Of a stretch of 64,000 nucleotides of DNA, positions 1 through 13,156 are shown piece after piece. The first letter of the stretch is position 1. Every line of letters begins with the position of its first letter. Below the pieces are notes generated by a model. It saw nothing but the letters and a program-made list of their open reading frames with translations. It was not told the origin of the DNA and did no database searches. The DNA is taken from contig NC_061461.1 in assembly GCF_022581195.2 (NCBI RefSeq), positions 1,612,001-1,676,000 of the forward strand, written 5' to 3'. Made by a program: the position numbers and the translations under genes. This DNA comes from Helicoverpa zea. Its lineage: Eukaryota; Arthropoda; Insecta; Lepidoptera; Noctuidae.

Positions 1-3000
1 GAAGGCCTATTAGTGGGGTGGGTCTGAAAAGGCAGGTGGTATTTTGCACACACCCCCTATAATAACCAGTTTTGTATCAAGTATTCAAGTATGTACTAAA
101 GTCTTACTTAATGAACTTTTTGCTCACATGCCAATTTTCTAATGATAATTTTATTAAAATAATGTTTGGTCTAACGACTTGTCTAAGCTGTTACATTAAT
201 TCGAAGAATATGTAATGTGTACTAAGGTGCTCACTATTAAAGTATCTAGGGTTTTCCGGTGAGCTATCTGGTACTAACAATAAAATAATCGATAAACCAG
301 AAAAAACTCTAAAACTAGATTTTCCTAAAAGCCACAAGTTACTAATGTCCCACGCATCTACAAAGTTCAAATTCCCAATTACCTAAGTACATCTTTAAAT
401 GACCATGAACCCTAAATTCTTAAATATTCCAAACTCCTAATAATCGTGCACCCACCCAACACTCCATAATTCACAAAGTTGAACCCGCGCACCCCTAGAA
501 ACAAACGCGAATCAAAATTCGACGCACACGCCACAACACAAGTTTTTTCCCCTTCCACGTGGAATCTCCCGTAAATTCCAGTGGGCGCATTAAAATTGTA
601 TAGGATCTGAGTTTTTGCCCAGTATCGTATGTGACGCGGGGCTGGGAGTACATAATTGTAATTAACATAAGATTTCCCGTAATAACTGCCTTGCGCGCGC
701 GCCGCTAAAATGGCTGCGCCCGCTTTTTGTGCTGTGCTCGTACGCTGAATATCATAAGCTACGTGCGTGGACTGGTGTATACGGGGGCATTTTTCATTGC
801 GTGTTTTTGATCCTGGATTTTGTACTGTGTGAACTTATGTTTAGATTTATTGGCGCATGGTCTATTGAGTAGCATTTTATCGATACAATTTTCAGGAATT
901 ACTGCTAGTTCAATTTATTGTCATTGTAAGTGAAATATTAAATTATATTATTTAAAAAAAGTCTTAGCAGAATACATGAATCAACTTAGTGGGCATATGA
1001 TAAACCAGCGGAGTGACCAAAAAAAAAAATTAAATGGAAAGAATTCAAAAAGGAATTTTCTGTATTTTCCAAAAATCCTCCCGTGTGCCCTGTTCGCTGT
1101 CGACGGGAGACAGAGCTACGCCCTCTATACTTGCTACTCTCTGCTACTTATCGACAATTGATACACTCCTTTTGTACTTACGATACGACTTCGGTTATAA
1201 TTAGAAACAAACAACCTACAACAAGACCCGACTTTTCAATTCTCCAAAAACAAATTTATCAAAACTGTGTCAATAACTTCTTCACTAAACTCTCTATGTA
1301 ATTTAATTTAATAAACAATAAAATAATTTCAATTATTCCAACGTCAAATGGCTATAAAATTTTCTCCCTTCTTCTCTCATTCGCCATCTTACTTTTCACC
1401 TCTTTTCATTCTCGACGACGCGTAACCGACCCGACATTGCTCCGTGACATCTAAAAGTCCTTCTCCGTACAACTCGATCCTTGAGTCGTACGATGCGTGT
1501 GTGCCGACTACAGTTTTTGTCGTCACTCGTAACACGATCGTCCCATCTCATAATTTTAGACTTTTTTACCTCCAGTCCTGTACTGGCCTTATTAAGGATG
1601 GTGCTCTATTACGTTCGATGGCCTTTGGTGATTGACAGTTGCTATTGCTATTGTTTTGAGAATTACCAATAGGTAACCAATACATAAACCACAAGATTTC
1701 TTCTATAGGTATTTTTACTGTAATTTAAGGCATTTTTCACGGCAGAATATTAAAGTTTATTTAGTTAGAGTAAATTGATAGTGTTGTTAACTAAACATTC
1801 AAAGCTGCTTGCAGCAGTATAAAAATCAAAGATTACGATGAAAATATCGAAATTTTGATTTTTTCGAAAGAGTCTTACCAACCAAAACCCATAAAAATAC
1901 CAACACGTAATACCCCCTAAGATAGATAGCATTTAAACGCAGCATTAGTTAGCGGTACCGCCGCGTCATAACAGCGGAGTACACACAGTATCGTCAACAT
2001 GCTGCGAATAGCATCCCACTATGTGCACTCATGTTTATAATGTGTCGTTTGTAAGAACGTCAAACAAAATAGTTCAGTAATAGAACTGATACGTTAGTTT
2101 TATGGGGGTTGTGTGGTGAGAAAATGGTGTGAAATTCGTTTTATGTTTCGTACGGTACGTGGTTGAGTCACGTTCTTAAGTAACTGCAACAGAAAAAAAC
2201 AGTTTTCTTAGCAACATTGATATTTTGAAATTAGTTTCCCTTACAGTGCTATTGCACCAAAATGTATCCCATCAAGCTTTTAAGAAAATTTCCCACTACG
2301 GAAACCCCATCTTTCAGCACAGTAGATGTGTTCGTTCGATCAGTGTTGTAAAACATGTGTAGCTATAATTTACATAGAGAAAATTACTAAAGTTCTTCCA
2401 TCGCGAAATCGAATATTCTTTATTTATACTTTCTTGGATGAGCTAAACCAAAACTACATATCTTATTTGTCCCATGGAATCAAAACCGACACATATACAG
2501 CATAACAGCCATTACGATTGATCGCTTTGTCAATTCTTTTAAATCTTCAAATGAGTGGTATCTGGAAGCTGACTTTGAAAGCTGGCCATTGAGCTTGCAT
2601 TTTTGAATAAAAGAACCCAATATTCTTTCTTAAAACACAAAAAAGCATAACAAAAGATTTATTCTATAAAAATTCAAAATTCGAAAACGTGGAGCAAAAT
2701 GGCTGACACAAAAAACGGGACATGTAGCGTAATTAAAGTTTACTTTGTGCTCAAACGGCGGGCGTGTGGCAAAAGCACTCATTTTCAGCCTTTTCAAAAA
2801 AAGTCGCATAGTTGCGGAATTATAATTAAGGTTTATGTCGCAATATTAAATATGTCAGGTGTCTTCCTGTATAAATTGTGTTTTTTCGTTGTTATTTAAT
2901 TAAAGGATTAATTACTAGACTCTTTTTTGGCAAAATGTCTGGTGTGGTCTTTAGGTAATAAGGTTGACTAGTTTCGTTTACCGAAATGTGAGCGACTTAC

Positions 3001-5171
3001 ACACCTGTATTATTGAGAGTGCATTATCACATTAAATAATTTGAACAGCGCAAGAGTGGATATATTTTGTAAATAATAAGAATGGGCACCAATTTTTTTA
3101 TGCAACCGTATCCTCTATTTAACCACATCTGTATTATTCTGCTAATATACTAACATATCGAAACAATTAACATTTTCAACCCATCAAAAAAGAGGTCAAT
3201 AGCCCTCCATACCGGTACTAATAATCCAAATTCTTAGAAAAAGAAACCTCCATACACATTTTCCTTATGAAAACAATTAAACATATTTCATTCTTTGTTA
3301 TTGTTACTCACACACACAGTAAAGTTACCCACACAGGTACAGTTACAAACAATGATATTTCCACGTGAAAATCGTCCTTCAGGCGGCTATGCGCGTGAGT
3401 TGAACGTCGATGCGACGCCATATTGAGACCGGACGGACAATTTAGGCGGGCGCGTGCTCGCTCATAGCGATGAATTTTGTTGTGACCATTATTTGAGGCT
3501 TTTTTTGTGATTAATTATTGCGGTTTTTATTGCTCCTTTTCACGATTCAATGCCCAGAAACCCAGAATCTCACAAGAACACAATCCTAAAAGCTTTTTAA
3601 CAGTTCCAAATTATTTTAGAAAAAACAATACAATATTTTAGTTTTTTGGTATTGGAAAACTCGCAAAAATATAAATGAAATATGTAGGTTTAACCCGAGG
3701 ATGGAAGTATGTAAGTAGTAAGAAGTACTATATAATGCTTAAGTTAGAAATTACCAAACATAGACTGTCCTTAAAAAATGAGTTTTTACTTTAGTAGGGG
3801 TATATCTTTAAATCCCGACGTGCTAGTGCAACTTTATTTTCTGGACTTCGATTACGTATCAAATATTCTACAAGAAAATATATATTTCACCTTTGTGACT
3901 AAAATACTGTAGACCAGTGTTTTTTGTCAATGTTTTTATCATTACAATATTTTGTACCTACTAGTTAAACAAAACCAAACTCTATATTGTGTTAATTAGG
4001 AAGGTACAAAATTTTGCACACCAAGATATCCGTTTTTAAATTGCTAATTACTTAATACATTATAATCATTGTCTGCCGCAATACCTATCAACATTTTCAT
4101 TCATCATTACATTTGCATGAAAATATATTTACGTCTGACGTTTAAGACTATGCAAATGAACGGTCCTTTGTTTTTATGGTCACCCTAGCCAAAATGACGC
4201 GCGTTACCCAATTATGGGAGCATTTATTGGAATAATGAGCATTAGCAAAATATTCATGTGTTTGCTACATTGAATCTTAAATATTATGTAGGTTTTTTTG
4301 TCTGTTGTTGAGAGGAAAATTTTGCCAGTAAGTTTTTTTTTGATGATCGTTTTGGTGAAAATTAACTAATATAGGATACTTTCGCTTGGATAATGGGCTT
4401 TTTCAATGCTTACAGAAAACTATAATAAGTACCCGCAGCGAAGCAGATAAGACACGCTTGAAGTTTTAAGTTAGAAACAAAATATTGTGTACCTTAAAAC
4501 TTTCTGGTATTAATTTTCGTAATGTTAACAGGGAAACGAATAATACTAATATTTTTATGCATTCAAAGATAATTAAGACGAGCCATAAACTTTACAAGTG
4601 TCTGAAAGGGAAAGCAAATCTTATTCTCTTGCTCACAATCAAAAGGTGTGAGAAAAGTAACATCAGACCTATATTCAATACACAGAAAATATTCGCATTG
4701 TCCCAGGTCACAAGTAATTGTGTTACTGGGTGACAAACAAAATCGTAAAGATAAGATTTACTTACTTCTTTTGCGATTGAGTTCTGCAGTAAATCAAGTT
4801 ATTTACTCCGCGGGTTACTCGGGAGTGTTTGATTATTATTTTATCTGAACATATGGGTTAGATTTGTGTTTGGTTTTGTGATGTCATTGAGATAAAAACA
4901 AACAGTTACCTTTGTAAACTATAGAGGTGACCTGACTAAAACCCGTGTTCGTTCTAGAGACCTATCTTCTAGCTAGACAGTGGTAACGTGGTGGTCTTTT
5001 GAACGATCCTGTAGCCCCAGGAGTGTTTTTAGTAAGCATAATATGACATCTTTGTCACCTAAAATTATATGCTTCCGTCGATGTTTTTGCATCGATAATA
5101 AATATAAAATCTACACCTAAATCTATTTGTAAAAAATCCTAAGGTTGAGTTTGAGTTGAGTCTAATGAAGT
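1..5171. other. AT-rich noncoding DNA without recognisable genes
   Basis: Short frames here show no family signal. Two GC-richer patches stand out: 640-740 (gcgcgcgcgccgctaaaatg) and 3380-3480 (around 'gtcgatgcgacgccatattg'). They could be regulatory or conserved noncoding sequence, but nothing in the sequence proves it. Confidence 0.5.
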
Positions 5172-5202
<31 letters not shown>

Positions 5203-5255
5203 GCCTATCGCAGTCCACTGCTGGACATAGGCCTCTCCAAGTGCACGCCACTGAG
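5172..5255 (-). repeat. (ATC)n-tailed LINE/SINE 3' end fragment
   Basis: About ten ATC/CAT units at 5172-5201 run into cagcctatcgcagtccactg and then ctggacataggcctctcc. This is a very common tail signature of lepidopteran retroelements. The tail-to-body order suggests minus orientation. There is no coding remnant. Confidence 0.75.
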
Positions 5256-5950
5256 ATCTAATTAAGTATAAAATTTACATATTAAAAGCCTGATTGAAAA
5301 AAATATTCACATGATCTTTAAAAAACTATATTTTTATAGGATTAATATGTAATTTTCTTCATAAAAGAGAAATCGTCATATCTAGAAGAAGTTCATAATA
5401 ATTTTCCGTAAACAAAGACTTTGTTAACTAGGAACTCACAAGATGGCGGCTTGCAGGAAAAATATTTTAATTTCAACAAACCTTGTCGGTGAAGCTGATA
5501 TCCTTGTGCTTGCTTCATTGTTTATATTACTGTGGGATTGTTTTTTTATAATATTTTTTATTGATTGCTGTTTAGAAATCATAGTATATTATACCTACGG
5601 ATTTTAAAATTTTTTGCTTAACGAAATAAAATTATAGCTGTTAAATTTATCTGAAAAGAGAAAAAACAAATAGAAAATACATACTGATACTTAAGGCGTT
5701 ATCAGACAACAAATTTGTGAATTTTTAATTAAGATTACGTGTATTGCACCAGGTCCCATAAGTCCACTATGAAGTTGAAAAGACCTGGTCTAAAAATACG
5801 AGCATCATTACAACGTCAATATTTCTGTCAATACTGTAGACATATTTATTAATTTCTTTCAGTCATAATCGATAGTGAATTTACACTACATTTTACATAG
5901 TTAGCCATATATTCTATTCCGCCCTCTTGAATCTAAACTACACAGAGTGA

Positions 5951-6013
5951 AGGGCATCATGTAATTATGCTTGCAAGCCGGACAGCAAACTTGTCATAAC
6001 TTCATGATGCCCT
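5951..6013. other. 63-nt imperfect hairpin, miRNA-precursor-like
   Basis: AGGGCATCATG at 5951-5961 pairs perfectly with CATGATGCCCT at 6003-6013. With two mismatches the stem continues to 5969/5995 (TTATG/CATAA), leaving a 25-nt loop. Stem and loop size fit a pre-miRNA or a remnant of a small inverted-repeat element. No conserved miRNA seed was recognised. Confidence 0.35.
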
Positions 6014-6058
6014 GGTCTGTTCCGCAAGTTTGTCTTACAATGCTGTGAACGCTTTACA

Positions 6059-6149
6059 TCAGCTTGCTTGTTAGTTGAATAAGTATTCGGTTAATTAACT
6101 GTAGCTTGTTAGTTGAATAAGTATCAGCTTGCTTGTTAGTTGAATAAGT
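6059..6149 (+). repeat. Small tandem array, unit about 20-26 bp
   Basis: Three copies of 'agcttgcttgttagttgaat' plus 'aagta' occur at about 6060, 6102 (missing one gctt) and 6125. The first two are separated by a unique spacer, tcggttaattaactg. Confidence 0.8.
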
Positions 6150-8117
6150 ATGATTAAAAAAATAAAGCACTAAAAAGACCTAAAAAATAATTTAAATACC
6201 TACACATTTTAAGCTGTAGTAAACCTATCTTTTTAATATGTATGTAAAGAAAGTTTTAAGATAGTTTACATACATTTCTTTAAGTGGCTTCTTAAATGAG
6301 TGTATCAATAAATCGTGTATATAATGACACCAAATTGAAATAAAATACCTAAGCAGGTACTATCTATGAAATAAAAATACCCTTTACAGAAAAATAGAAA
6401 TGCAAAAAAAAGCAATTTTCACTGTGAATTGCAATTCTACTACATAACACCAGAAACCTTAAAAATATATGTCCACAGCTTTATGACACATCCATAGCTT
6501 GGAAAGGTTCAACTTCAATCAGTAAAACGAAACCTACATTTTCGTTCAATTCAACACCCTGTAGTTGCAGGAAATGATATTGAAGCCACCTAAATTGAAT
6601 TTTCTACAATATAGTGGTTGGTGATGTTGGTGTGTAAGTATTTTGATCGAATATAAAAGTGTAAAATCTTAAATATTACTTTAGTAAAGTTTATAATTAT
6701 TTTTGTTCTCTAAAATGTAACTAAAATAGTTTCCAAAAAGAAGCATACTAAAATCTGGACAAAATTCAAAGTTAAGTACCCATTTCTTCTGGCAAACAAA
6801 AACGGTGTTGGTAGCTTTAGGTACCAACTTAACAATAAATATGAACAAATTCGCAATCACCACCAGCAATCTAAACTGTTCAACGACATACAAAAACCGG
6901 GATTTCAGCATATCAACCTCTCAAATACATAAGATATTCTAACCAATGTACAGGCTATCAACATACAAAGTATTCTGATACAAACCTGTGTAAGTATCGT
7001 ATTACTAATGCATTACTGACCACTGTGCGGCACACACGGCTATCGCCTATCTGCAGCCGTCACTCTAGTTAGCAAACCTAATTTCTGTATGTTATACATA
7101 TCAATATGTGTTACGGCAGGTAGTGTAATTGAATGTTAAAACACCTTTGCTTTAGAAGTTAAAAAGATATAGGTATGTATCTAATTAGTGTTTTCTAATC
7201 ATCTGCCTATGTAATGGCAAGATCCCACAAAAGAAATTCGCCAATAAGAAATGAGTGCGCATCGCCAAGTATACTTACTATTACTTACTTCTCTATAATT
7301 CGTGAGATTTTATCTGGTCTTTGTAAATCATTCTGTTCTTTGCCTAGTCTGAAAGTTTCAAATGACATAAAATTGCGTACCCCGCCCATTTTCAATTAAA
7401 CCAATTTAATCCAGATGTCTGTTACAAAAACAATCAAACTATTAAATTTTTTAAATGAATTTGAAAGTGTAATAGCAGCTGAAACATCGCTTTTCCTACA
7501 AAGAACGTGGAAGTAATGTATCTCTGTACATTTTTCTCTCTAACCGTTTGTCCATTTAAAAATACCGACACTAAAGTGTCGATAACTAATGACAATGGTT
7601 CGAAGTATTCAATTAGTGCTTCGCAACGACGGTTATTTGCCATTCTATGTGTAGCCTATCCATTTTGTTTGTTTGTGGAATAATTTGCTGAAAGAAAGCC
7701 AGTGAATGCCTTAATAAAATGTTGAACTAAGAGTAATGGTGTTAGTTCGTTCTGGTATGATAGTTTGTTACTAAGCTAATGGTAGAGCATTTTATAGCTT
7801 ATTAAATAGTAAGTACTTTTTTGTCATTTACGTTAATAGAAGCCCTTTGCTAAGACTGGCTGAATCACGCTTCCAAAATTGAAAAGCATTAAAGATCTTA
7901 GCTGAGTTTTCATTCTATGAATGATGATTGTGGGCCGACTTCGTTACAATTCTTACCTATTTCCTTTGCACCTCCTCTACAACATAAGAATACCTAGATA
8001 TGACTTCGGCAGAACCGCATTTGGTACTTGTCAGGCTTTCAACCCATACACATGTTAGAAAATCGGACTCAGTAATCTCCGGGCAACCACGATATTCGCG
8101 TTTTTATTTACAATACA

Positions 8118-8304
8118 TATCTATAATATAAAAATGAATCGCAAAATGTGTTGGTAAGCGCATAACTCAACAACGCCTGGACCAATTTGGCTAATTCTTT
8201 TTTTGTTGTGTTTGTTATTGTCAGGAGAAGGTTCTTATGAAAAAAAAATAGGGTAAAGTAGAGAAGTCAGTTGACGGGAGCGAAGCCGCGGGCAAAAGCT
8301 AGTT
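8118..8304 (+). repeat. Lepidopteran repeat tail ('cgaagccgcgggcaaaagctag' type)
   Basis: It starts aatataaaaatgaatcgcaa, continues with 'gcgcataactcaacaacgcc' and 'tggaccaatttggctaattc', and ends gcgaagccgcgggcaaaagc plus tag. This is one of the commonest noncoding repeat tails in moth genomes. It ends about 40 bp before the stop codon of the polyprotein fragment at 8344-8622, so the two may be separate insertions side by side. Confidence 0.65.
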
Positions 8305-8343
8305 TACAATAAATATCAAAAACTATCCTAGTAAAACAAACAA

Positions 8344-8622
8344 CTAAAAAGCGTCAAAAAATTCGTCCCCATCGCTGTCAACTGGGAGCGTGCCCAAGAG
8401 GCTGGCAGCATTACCTCGTTGGATCGCCATGCTGATTCTTTGTCCGAGGTAATAGCCAGCCTTCTGGTCACGAGAAGCGTCAACCAGCCGCCTAGAGAGA
8501 TCTTTAAATAGAATGTGGGCATTCGGACCCCACGACCCGAGGGTTTCAACCCCAAACGGTTCGAAAATATAGTTTCCGACAAGGCCGCTATATTTCCGCC
8601 GCTTGAGTTTCTTCGCGTTTAA
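8344..8622 (-). pseudogene. C-terminal fragment of a mobile-element polyprotein
   Basis: On the minus strand an uninterrupted frame of about 92 codons ends in TAG at 8346-8344. It contains KYSGLVGNYIFEPFGVETLG, then SWGPNAHILFKDLSRRLVDA, then GQRISMAIQRGNAASLLGTL. I recall this pattern (VETLG.WGP ... R.V....Q..SIAIQRGNAAS.LGT) as a recurrent C-terminal block of reverse-transcriptase-bearing elements in Lepidoptera and other animals, but the exact clade cannot be set here. No upstream reverse transcriptase is present, and the fragment starts after a poly-T/poly-A tract near 8630. A different minus-strand frame from 8328 to 8582 is a shadow. Confidence 0.6.
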
Positions 8623-11600
8623 GTATAACTTTTTTTTTTAAATATAAACTCTACCGCCGATGGCAGTTTCCTACGATATTTATGAACAAGTACCTAAAGG
8701 TATTGTTTGTCTACAAATACTTTATCATCTTTTGAAATAGTAAAGTAGTATTCTCCTTAGTTACAGAAAACCGGCTTCTGACAATATTTGGTACTATACC
8801 TAATAATTTGAGTACTTTCTTGAGAAGAAAATGTCTTCAGAATAGGACTCAAAAATAGACACCAGTAAGATTTTTTTTTCTGATTGATAAAGTTTGTACA
8901 TCTTTATATACCAAACTTAACTCGTTTTCAATGTTATTGATTTTAATTTCTAAATTCTGCTACATATACCAATTAATTAGCTTCAACCGACTTAATTAAC
9001 AAACCTAGATAAATAAACATATGTTAAAGCGAAGTTTTTCTGCCCAGTTCATTGGTGGTAGTGATTAACAGGCGCACACATGTTTAGCCGTGGTTGTACA
9101 GTACACTTGAATATTAACGCGCACCATATTGGGTACTTGTCAAATGCGCACACAAGTGGTGTGGAGACGTCTTTGCGGGTTTAGAAACTAGATTTGTGTT
9201 TAAATGGTTAGATGATGATATAAAATAGAGTATAATTTTTAAATCCTAAATCCTATGGATGCGAACAGTAACTAACAGATTTTTCCTTTTAGGATGGACT
9301 TGGATAAGATTGGTGTCTCAGTGTCTGTTAGGCGATTAGTTTTGAATTGCTTAGAAAAATAATTGAAAGCAAAAACTGACCTTAAGACCTTGACTGACCT
9401 TGAAGATTTTATGAAGTGTAGGTTATTTTTTCAATAATTTTGTCGGAATTACAATGTAATTGTATATTATTTTATTATATTTGCTGTAATTTAGATACAT
9501 ATCTCATCCATGTTAATAGGCTAAATTTATTTGAAGTAGGTACCTACTGCTTGACTAGATACATTTTCTGCAATAGATCATTGACTGCATACATGTACCC
9601 ATAAACATCTTAAATACAAATATCGTACGTAAATACAAATAAGTATATTACAGTATTAATTCACAACATTAACGAAAGCCATCAAATATTTAAAATTAAC
9701 ATTTCTTCTACCGTGCGACTGCCATCCCAAAACCGGCTTGAGAACAATAAAATACATAGGTAATAAATAGGCGTTTGCAGTTTTTTCGCGTCTCCATCAT
9801 TTCATAGTATCGAAAGGCATATTCATTGCGAATCGAATGAGGTGATTGGCTGAGTATGAGCCAATCAGCAATCACTCACTATGTTATTAAATACCGAATA
9901 ATAATTGTTGATACTGTATAACTATGCCGAATATTTTCGACGAGTATTACTAGACCTGTAGACACGAACCTTCATTGTAATGTCCAAAGAGTTTTTAATC
10001 TGTAGTACATTTTGAGAGGTCTTCTAAAACCGGTCATGGTTCAATTTTTTTGATAGCTCTGAGTTTTTACAATTGAATCCGCTATTAAGTTTTATATGTT
10101 TATTTTTTACCATTGCGCGGGATTGGCTATGATTAATCGATTTTTTGCGCGTTTACTGATGAAGTGTATCTCGATTTTATTATAGCGTTTCAATCGATAA
10201 GTGTTCTCGATTTCATGGTGTATTATCGTAATGGTTATGGTTTAACTTAATGTACTGTAAGCTGGTAATTAATATTTTAATCATGTAGTGGGTTTCTGAA
10301 TTAATTTGTAACTACTCGACTACTTAAGTTATGATAAAATGTTCACCTTTTTACATATATTAGTAGATATCAGAGTAGCGAGAACAACGATGAATAAAAA
10401 ACACAAAACAATTTTTAATTACTTTTATTATAAAAAATCGAAACGAAAGGAACATTTATTACGATAAGAAAAAAACTGTTACAATTGTTATAGACTTGAT
10501 CGATGTACAGAAAATATTGCCTATAGACCACAGGTTACAGAAAATAATCAAAATGGCCGAAATATAAGTTATTTTTTACAAAAACTTTGTAAGGGTATTT
10601 TGTCAATAATAATATCGGTTTGACCAACTATTTATCGGATTGAAAAATAATTGATGATTAGAAAATTCTCTTGTCAATTTGATTATATTTACATTTTGTC
10701 ATCAAAAAAGGGCAAAAAAGTCTGAAAAAATATCCACAATTTATTATCATATGCAAGAAAACGAGTGCAAGAATAGTATTGCATTAACCTTGACTAGCTT
10801 TGTATAATACTGTGATAATGTATAATACTTACAGCCTTAAGATAATTTTTGGCAGTCCGAAAAATAATTCTTACACTGTTTTCTGGCATTTACAATTTTT
10901 ACTTTTTTTTTTGAAATATTCTGCAGTTTTTTGAGAATAATTAAACATAATTTGCTTATGTGTTTACTAAGTTGATTTTTAACCAACTTCCATATAAGGA
11001 GGAGGTTCTATATTTTCCTGTGATCTATTAGACTGGGGAAAAACTAAAATACTGGAAAGTAAACCAAATAATAATAAATGCTTCAATAATAGTGACAATA
11101 GACCCGCGGTCATACCGACAGCGAGCGCTTACGAGGTAGCGGAAGCGGGTAAGTAAATTACAAACATAACTTAGGTATATAATGTAACATAATTTAAGTA
11201 TTTTTAACATAATGAAGCATTTTATATTTAAGTCCGCTTAGTGTACGAATGCAGTACTTTTAAAGCGTGAATATAAACTTACTGATTACCTACTTAGGTA
11301 AGTATTAATGCTTTCTAAAAATCCATGGCATGGATTTTTTCCAAATAAAAAAAAAACAACCCGCTTCCGTTTAAATTTAATTAAAACTAAACAAATAAAA
11401 AGTGATAAAGACAATAAAACTAAAATACGGTAGAACTCACATTATATTTAAAATGCGTTTTAAACGAGTGTATCAATGTTACTCTAAACTTCAAGTTATT
11501 TAATTAAGTATTAATGTTTGGTACAAAAATACGCATGTTTCTTTGTTATTTTTCCATACAAACAATATTAATATCTACATACTTAAATACAATAAATTAA

Positions 11601-12850
11601 GTGTTTTCACTTTTAATACAATAAACAATTTTAATGACCGCAGTCACTTTTATATTCACTTTTAGATAAAGTGACTTTTAATTGGCAAGGACTTGCATTG
11701 AAAAGTAAGCTAGATTCGATTAATTTAAAATTTTCCATCACCATTTTTCTTTTATGAATTAGGACAACGTTGTAAAGCAAACGAGTGCCGAAAGTGTACA
11801 AATCTTACTATTTGTTCAGTTAGTCATATGCTGGGAACCTCATCAAGTAAAATAAACTTGTTTTGCCAAAGTTCTGAACTAAACAAGATGGTAGAAATTA
11901 AAATGACATTGTAAATATAAGAGAGGCACTTACTGCATTGATTGCTAAGTTCCTTTCATGAATTCAGTCGGGGTTTCAACATTGAAATGAAAATTTTGAT
12001 AATTCTTGTGATTTTTTCTTTGCAATATGCATATTTATTTATTTATCAGATATATAGAGTACAATATTAATTTACAAAAGCGTATTTTATACAATACTAA
12101 TATCATTACCGCATACGGTTTTAGATATGCTTTTCACAAATAACATTATTTTATAAGAATGATGAAAATTTCTATCACAAAATATGAATGAAATCGCTTT
12201 CCGCTTACAATTTGAACAAGGCCTTATGGCGATACAATAATGACATGTATGAAATACAATATGATATTTTTGAATAAGTCTAACTACCTATAAACAAGTC
12301 TAGATAGCCTGTTATTTAAGTCCAAATATTAACTTTGGTACATACATTTTTTACTTAAAAATTTTTCATAAGATTATATTGATACATAACGATCTCCAGC
12401 ATTTGCGCGATTGTTCTGAAACAAGATATGGATTCATTAATTAATTTTCTGTTTGAGTATGAGATTTTATTCCTGTAAAATTCTTGTCACCTCATTATTT
12501 CAACTGTATGACATTCACACAGAAAATGATGTGTCAGAACTCCAAAGTATTACATTACACTGTTTTTTTTACATTATATTTACGAAAAATACGTAGACAT
12601 TTTTAATGCAGAGGCATTTTTCCGTACCTTTGTAAACCAATACATAATATGTTAAACATTAAAAAAACTAAACATTTACAGTTTCTGCCGATATCATCAA
12701 AAACTTAAAACAATTGACTACCCAGCTTTTACCAAGACTTATGTTTGTTACTTTTGAGGACTTATACAGCTTTTCAACTGATTTCTCATAAAAGGGGAGG
12801 TTCTTAAGGATGTTTGATTTTTTGAGCATATCCTCACTTGTACTCTTGCA
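8623..12850. other. AT-rich DNA, partly possible 3' UTR of the minus-strand gene
   Basis: No frame with family signal was seen. After the stop at 12996 on the minus strand, AATAAA signals occur near 12030, 10455 and 10425, so a 3' UTR of up to about 2.5 kb is possible. Near 10965-11010 a relic 'aaccaacttccatataagga' plus 'ggaggttct' resembles a common lepidopteran repeat. Confidence 0.35.
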
Positions 12851-12946
12851 TCACTTCCTACCAGTGCTCAAGTCTTGTAGCTCACTGCTGTCGTCACTGG
12901 ACGCGCTGGCGCCGCAGCCGTTGGTGACGGTGGCTTGATGATGATG
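12851..12946 (-). pseudogene. Tandem duplicate of the terminal exon with a 65-bp deletion
   Basis: This is a near-identical copy of 12996-13156. Over the 96 shared bases I see two differences (A/C at 12860 and G/A at 12899, compared with the intact copy). The bases corresponding to the start of the SSSNQ... segment join directly to the ATVTN segment, which removes 65 nt. The acceptor-like cccag is kept. Similarity continues past the stop through 'gaggatat' to about 12829. Because 65 is not a multiple of three, splicing into this copy would give a short different tail (ASSSSHRHQRLRRQRVQ, then stop). It is more likely a non-functional duplicate inside the 3' UTR, or an assembly artefact from two haplotypes. 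Confidence 0.75.
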
Positions 12947-12995
12947 CTGGGTATATACCAATAACTACTTGTATATATCCTCACCTTGATCAGCG

Positions 12996-13156
12996 TCACT
13001 TCCTCCCAGTGCTCAAGTCTTGTAGCTCACTGCTGTCGTCACTAGACGCGCTGGCGCCGCAGCCGTTGGTGACGGTGGCTGTGGGCGCGCCCGCTGCGGC
13101 TGCCATGGCCATGGACAGCGGGATCGTGATGAATTGCGGCTGGTTTGATGATGATG
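12996..13156 (-). CDS. Terminal coding exon with stop codon of the same unrecognised protein
   Basis: The acceptor (accccccag) ends just before 13156. The exon takes the single leftover base to make Ala, then reads 52 codons and a TGA at 12998-12996. The peptide starts SSSNQPQFITIPLSMAMAAA, continues with an Ala/Gly/Thr stretch, and ends SSDDSSELQDLSTGRK. It is unusually GC-rich for this window. With the two preceding exons it gives about 175 residues of C-terminus without an identifiable fold. The start of the protein lies upstream, outside what can be seen. A second, damaged copy of this exon lies immediately downstream at 12851-12946. If both copies are real, this one is the functional copy, because only it keeps the frame to the natural stop. 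Confidence 0.82.

Noticed and set aside
12958..12995. Intron between the two terminal-exon copies (gtgagg...cccag)
   Set aside because: It would be only about 38 nt, shorter than normal insect introns.
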